In this document: positions 60,815-64,000 of the stretch, in pieces
Layout: every line of letters starts with the position of its first letter
How positions within the stretch are numbered: position 1 is the first letter of the stretch
NCBI RefSeq assembly: GCF_900163795.1
Contig: NZ_FWFD01000009.1
Coordinates: 248,001 to 312,000 of the forward strand
Length of the DNA stretch: 64,000 nt
Direction: 5' to 3'
Source of the DNA: Vagococcus fluvialis bH819
GTDB lineage: Bacteria; Bacillota; Bacilli; Lactobacillales; Vagococcaceae
Position numbers and translations under genes: made by a program
Notes under the pieces: model-generated
What the model was told of the DNA's origin: nothing
The model's database searches: none
What the model saw: the letters and a program-made list of their open reading frames with translations, nothing else

Positions 60815-63135
60815 TTGATTTCCTCCTGTTGCAAAATCCACTGTTTAATTTCTTTAATATCACTATACAAAAATAATTTCTCCATCTCAATTTTTTTCTG
60901 ATAATTTTGATAGATTTTACTTTCTTGTAAGGGTTTATTCACCGGATTTTGGACTTTAGTCATCAGACCATCATCTATTGTAACAAATCCCAAGTCAAAA
61001 AACACGTTAATCATAAAAATTAATAGATTTTTATTTATTTTTAGATAAGCTGAAATTTCTTTTAGTTTATGCCTTATATCAATCGATTCTTGAGAAGCAA
61101 TTAACTTGAATAATTGACCGAATTGTTCTCTTGAAGGAAGCCCTGTTAAGTAATGCTCTTGAATCACATTAACTTCAAAATAAATTCTTGCAACTTTTAA
61201 TTGGCTAAATATTAATTTAGCTTTTGTCAGATCGTAAGGACAATCTACAATAACTACTTCGTCATAACCATTAATTATTTTCATAAAATCTTTATCTATT
61301 GAATCAACTAGATATGTATGCCCAGTCTTTTCAATTATCTTTGAGTATACTTTTTCTTCAAAGACTAGATAAGCAACATTATCTGTTTGAGGTTTAATTT
61401 CTAATTTTTTCTTGCCTCGAGCATCAAAAATTTGCCAGTCGGATATTGCATAGTCGGATAACATCACTTGTGGCTTTCTAAAACCATTCCACTCATTAAT
61501 TGATAATTGTCCAACGACTTCAATTTCATCAGCATATTCAAACTCATGGAGTTCCATGCCTCGATTGAAAGCAATACAATCTACAGCCAGTTCTTTTTTA
61601 TTTAATTGACATTTTAAATGAGCGTTGTCAGCACCAATTTGTTTTAAATTTTGCAATTTATCTGATTTAATTAAAAAGTATGGAGCTGGATTGTCTGTAC
61701 CAAAGGGAGCTAACAATTTTAATCTTTCGATGAACTCAACATTAATTGTCTCTATAGAAAGAACACCATCGATCAACAGTTCCTCCTTTTCAGATGATGA
61801 TATGCCTAAATCTTGAATTGCTTGATTTACTTTAGATTTTACTGAGACTAGTTGATCCTGATGGAACGTTACTCCCGCAGCCATATGATGACCACCAAAG
61901 CTTTCTAAATCAGATTTAGCTGAACTAAGTACTTGGAATAAATCTATACCTTGTACGCTTCTTCCAGATCCTTTTAAAAAACCAGTTGCTTCATCTAGAT
62001 TTAATACAATGGTTGGTTTGTGTGTCTCTTGAACAATCCTGCTAGCTACAATCCCAAGTACTCCTTGATGCCAATTTTTATTAATTAAAAATAAAATTGA
62101 ATCCTCTGTATTATTTTTTGCCATTTCAAGAGCTTCAGTTGTTATCTCTTTAACGATTGATTGTCTTTCAGTATTTTTTTGTTGAATAAATGTTGCGATA
62201 TTAGCTGCCTCTACCTCGTCAAAAGTTGATAATAATTCTACACCAGGTGAAGCATCCCCTAATCTACCAATCGCATTCAATCTAGGTGCAATAGTAAAAC
62301 CAACTGTCTCTTCTGTCGCCTCAAGCAAATCGACCTTAGAAACATCCGCAAGGGCATTTAATCCAACTCGTTCACTCTGCTTCATTATCTCTAACCCAAT
62401 TTTTACTAGTGCACGATTTTCATCTGTTAAAGAAACCAAATCAGCAATCGTTCCAATGGCCACTAAATCTAAACTCTCAATAGGAATTTCACCTAGTAAA
62501 GCTGTCGCTACTTTAAACGCAACACCGACACCCGCTAAATCATTAAATGGATAATTACCTTGAGGATGCCTTGGATGAATCACAGAAAAAGCTTTAGGCA
62601 ATTCTTCAGGTAATTCATGGTGATCTGTTATGATAACATCAATTCCTTTTGAGTTAGCATACTCTATCGCTTCATGACCACTAACGCCATTATCAACAGT
62701 CACAATTAATTGCACGCCCTCTTCTTCAATCATCCTTCTATAAACATCTATATTCGGGCCATAACCATCAGTAAATCGATTAGGTAAGTAGTAACTGACA
62801 TTTCCCCCAATCAACTCAATTGCTTCTTTCATCACAGTTGTACTAGTTATACCATCGGCATCATAGTCTCCATAGACAAGAATAGTTTCTCCTGACTCTA
62901 CAGCTTTTTGAATCCTTTCAACACTTTTCTCCATATCAAAAAGTAAAAAAGGATCATGGAAATTAGCCACTGTTGGCTTTAGATATGAATTTATATTATT
63001 AGGATCAGTCATTCCTCTTCTCCAAAGTAGTGGCGCTAATTCGGCATTAATTTTCAATTTATCTAATTCTGGAATTAGGGAATTAGACTGTTCTACATCT
63101 TCATTGAGATTCCATTTATATAGTGATTCTTTCAA
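60811..63135 (-). CDS. recJ: Single-stranded-DNA-specific exonuclease RecJ
   Basis: 5'-3' ssDNA exonuclease of recombination and repair, 774 aa, with the extra C-terminal domain typical of Firmicutes. DHH motifs are visible: [45 protein letters not shown]1 has [11 protein letters not shown]. The start is a TTG (LKESLYKW), because AGGAGT lies seven bases upstream and no in-frame ATG with a site exists. The last 200 residues are variable. A promoter and short terminator-like hairpin precede it. Confidence 0.94.
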   Translation of the reverse strand: MKESLYKWNLNEDVEQSNSLIPELDKLKINAELAPLLWRRGMTDPNNINSYLKPTVANFHDPFLLFDMEKSVERIQKAVESGETILVYGDYDADGITSTTVMKEAIELIGGNVSYYLPNRFTDGYGPNIDVYRRMIEEEGVQLIVTVDNGVSGHEAIEYANSKGIDVIITDHHELPEELPKAFSVIHPRHPQGNYPFNDLAGVGVAFKVATALLGEIPIESLDLVAIGTIADLVSLTDENRALVKIGLEIMKQSERVGLNALADVSKVDLLEATEETVGFTIAPRLNAIGRLGDASPGVELLSTFDEVEAANIATFIQQKNTERQSIVKEITTEALEMAKNNTEDSILFLINKNWHQGVLGIVASRIVQETHKPTIVLNLDEATGFLKGSGRSVQGIDLFQVLSSAKSDLESFGGHHMAAGVTFHQDQLVSVKSKVNQAIQDLGISSSEKEELLIDGVLSIETINVEFIERLKLLAPFGTDNPAPYFLIKSDKLQNLKQIGADNAHLKCQLNKKELAVDCIAFNRGMELHEFEYADEIEVVGQLSINEWNGFRKPQVMLSDYAISDWQIFDARGKKKLEIKPQTDNVAYLVFEEKVYSKIIEKTGHTYLVDSIDKDFMKIINGYDEVVIVDCPYDLTKAKLIFSQLKVARIYFEVNVIQEHYLTGLPSREQFGQLFKLIASQESIDIRHKLKEISAYLKINKNLLIFMINVFFDLGFVTIDDGLMTKVQNPVNKPLQESKIYQNYQKKIEMEKLFLYSDIKEIKQWILQQEEIK

Positions 63136-63162
63136 GTTAACACTCCTGATCTTAGACTTTTT

Positions 63163-63203
63163 ACAATAAAAAAAAGACCCCTGTCTCTTCACCCATTTTA
63201 GCA
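63163..63203 (-). promoter_or_regulatory. recJ promoter with hairpin at the transcript start
   Basis: Minus-strand extended -10: TGC then TAAAAT (63195-63200). The predicted transcript begins near 63188 and at once can form AAGAGAC/GUCUUUU (seven pairs, one G-U) followed by a U run (63163-63189). Confidence 0.45.
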
Positions 63204-63242
63204 CAAATTAGAATAAAGAGGAAACAGATACTCATCTCTATC

Positions 63243-63271
63243 TTGCCTCAAACCCTATGATTTGTTAAACT
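63243..63271 (+). promoter_or_regulatory. Promoter of the polysaccharide deacetylase gene
   Basis: -35 TTGCCT (63243-63248), 17-bp spacer ending in TGT, -10 TAAACT (63266-63271), 32 bases before the ATG. Confidence 0.6.
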
Positions 63272-63303
63272 TTCTAATAGAAACATAAATTTAGGAGGCA
63301 ATT

Positions 63304-64000
63304 ATGAAAAAGAAATGGGTTTGGTTACTTTTGTTCTTGTTAGTTGTAGAAGTAGCTTTGGCAAGTTTCATCTTTATTAATCCGTTCAAAACGAAAGAAG
63401 TTGTAAAAAATACACCAGCTTCCTCAGAAATAACAACAACCACACAATCTGATACAACATCGTCAACTAAAGAAGATATAAAATGGATTGAAAGTGATAC
63501 TGAGATAAATTTTCCAATCTTAATGTATCATAGTTTAACAGAACCAGAAGGTAATTCTTTAAAGGTTCCACCAATAGAATTTGAAGAGCACATGAAATGG
63601 TTGAAAGACAATGGTTACTATACCCTAACACCAGAAGAAGCCTATATCGTTCTCACAGAAAATAAAAAACCCGCTGAAAAAATTGTCTGGGTTACACTTG
63701 ATGACGGCTATCTAAATAATTATACAGATGGTTTTCCTATCCTTAAAAAATTAGAGATAAATGCCACTATTAATTACATTACCTCAAAACTAGGATCAGC
63801 TAATTATTTTGATCTTGATCAAATGAAAGAAATGAGTCAAAGTAAATATGTTAATATTGAAAGTCACACTGTGTCTCATTTAGATTTGAATACTTTAGAA
63901 GATAATCACATCATCACAGAATTAAAAGATTCTAAATCATGGCTTGATAAGGAATTGAATCAAGAAACAGCTTTATTATGTTACCCAGCAGGGCGTTATG
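63304..64000 (+). CDS. Polysaccharide deacetylase (NodB domain), 3' end cut by window
   Basis: Membrane-anchored or secreted enzyme; 232 codons are visible. MKKKWVWLLLFLLVVEVALASFIF is a signal anchor, followed by a Thr/Ser-rich linker (about 40-65). The NodB domain begins INFPILMYHSLTEPEG; the metal and catalytic motifs are VTLDDGYLNNY and IESHTVSHLDL (His-x3-His). Relatives deacetylate peptidoglycan GlcNAc or poly-GlcNAc and help lysozyme resistance. AGGAGG precedes the ATG. The start of the last motif is reached, but the C-terminus is outside. Confidence 0.93.
   Translation, partial: MKKKWVWLLLFLLVVEVALASFIFINPFKTKEVVKNTPASSEITTTTQSDTTSSTKEDIKWIESDTEINFPILMYHSLTEPEGNSLKVPPIEFEEHMKWLKDNGYYTLTPEEAYIVLTENKKPAEKIVWVTLDDGYLNNYTDGFPILKKLEINATINYITSKLGSANYFDLDQMKEMSQSKYVNIESHTVSHLDLNTLEDNHIITELKDSKSWLDKELNQETALLCYPAGRY

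Noticed and set aside
1-64000. Mobile elements, prophage, CRISPR arrays or defence islands
   Set aside because: I saw no transposase, integrase, phage genes, regular spaced repeats or restriction genes; gene content is chromosomal core and metabolic.

Overview
This window is chromosomal DNA from a low-GC Gram-positive bacterium, most likely a member of the Lactobacillales close to Enterococcus or Vagococcus. The evidence is strong AGGAGG ribosome binding sites, the ylaN-ftsW-pyc-ylbF/ylbG neighbourhood, a LiaFSR system, a LevR-type sigma-54 PTS operon, a glmS ribozyme and a TPP riboswitch. The genus is inference. I see no insertion sequence, prophage, integrase or CRISPR array, and coding is dense. 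The first gene (gcvPB) and the last (a polysaccharide deacetylase) are cut by the window edges.

Layout. 1-4.1 kb: glycine cleavage operon gcvT-gcvH-gcvPA-gcvPB (minus). 4.4-8.5 kb: a drug-efflux-type MFS gene behind a terminator-containing leader, then a peptide-binding lipoprotein and a class C26 glutamine amidotransferase. 8.6-12.1 kb: rlmN, an AlkD-like repair protein and a BceRS-type two-component system with no transporter beside it. 12.1-17.1 kb: ansA-aspA-malic enzyme-fumC, a complete asparagine-to-pyruvate route. 17.2-19.6 kb: an AraC regulator fused to a GH39-like domain. 19.6-23.8 kb: TPP riboswitch, thiXYZ-type transporter, a TatD-like hydrolase and a HAD phosphatase. 23.9-28.5 kb: leucine dehydrogenase, an MFS gene paired with an atypical FolD, and an FtsW/RodA paralogue. 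28.6-33.2 kb: a LacI operon with a probable self-operator, two lipoproteins and a small orphan protein.

33.2-43.4 kb is amino-sugar and PTS territory: nagB with a NagR-like operator, an ABC-F gene behind a leader peptide and terminator, glmS with its ribozyme, a LevR/ManR activator, and a four-gene mannose-type PTS with a sigma-54 promoter and an upstream inverted repeat. 43.6-50.5 kb: ylbG, ylbF, a CAP-associated membrane protein, pyruvate carboxylase, ftsW and ylaN. 50.6-58 kb: sodA, a DUF1189 protein, a HesB-like protein, a KtrC/TrkA-type potassium regulator, liaFSR, greA and mltG. 58-64 kb: a PhnA-like protein, tRNA-Thr(GGU), a GNAT protein, a P-loop kinase-like protein, apt, recJ and the deacetylase.

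The most distinctive content is RNA and operator control: a glmS ribozyme, a TPP riboswitch, two leader terminators in front of resistance-type genes, and several operators placed directly on promoters. The best candidates for new biology are the ABC-F leader with its 13-nt direct repeat, the FolD-like protein that lacks the usual catalytic residues and sits beside a transporter, and the TPP-controlled TatD/HAD pair.
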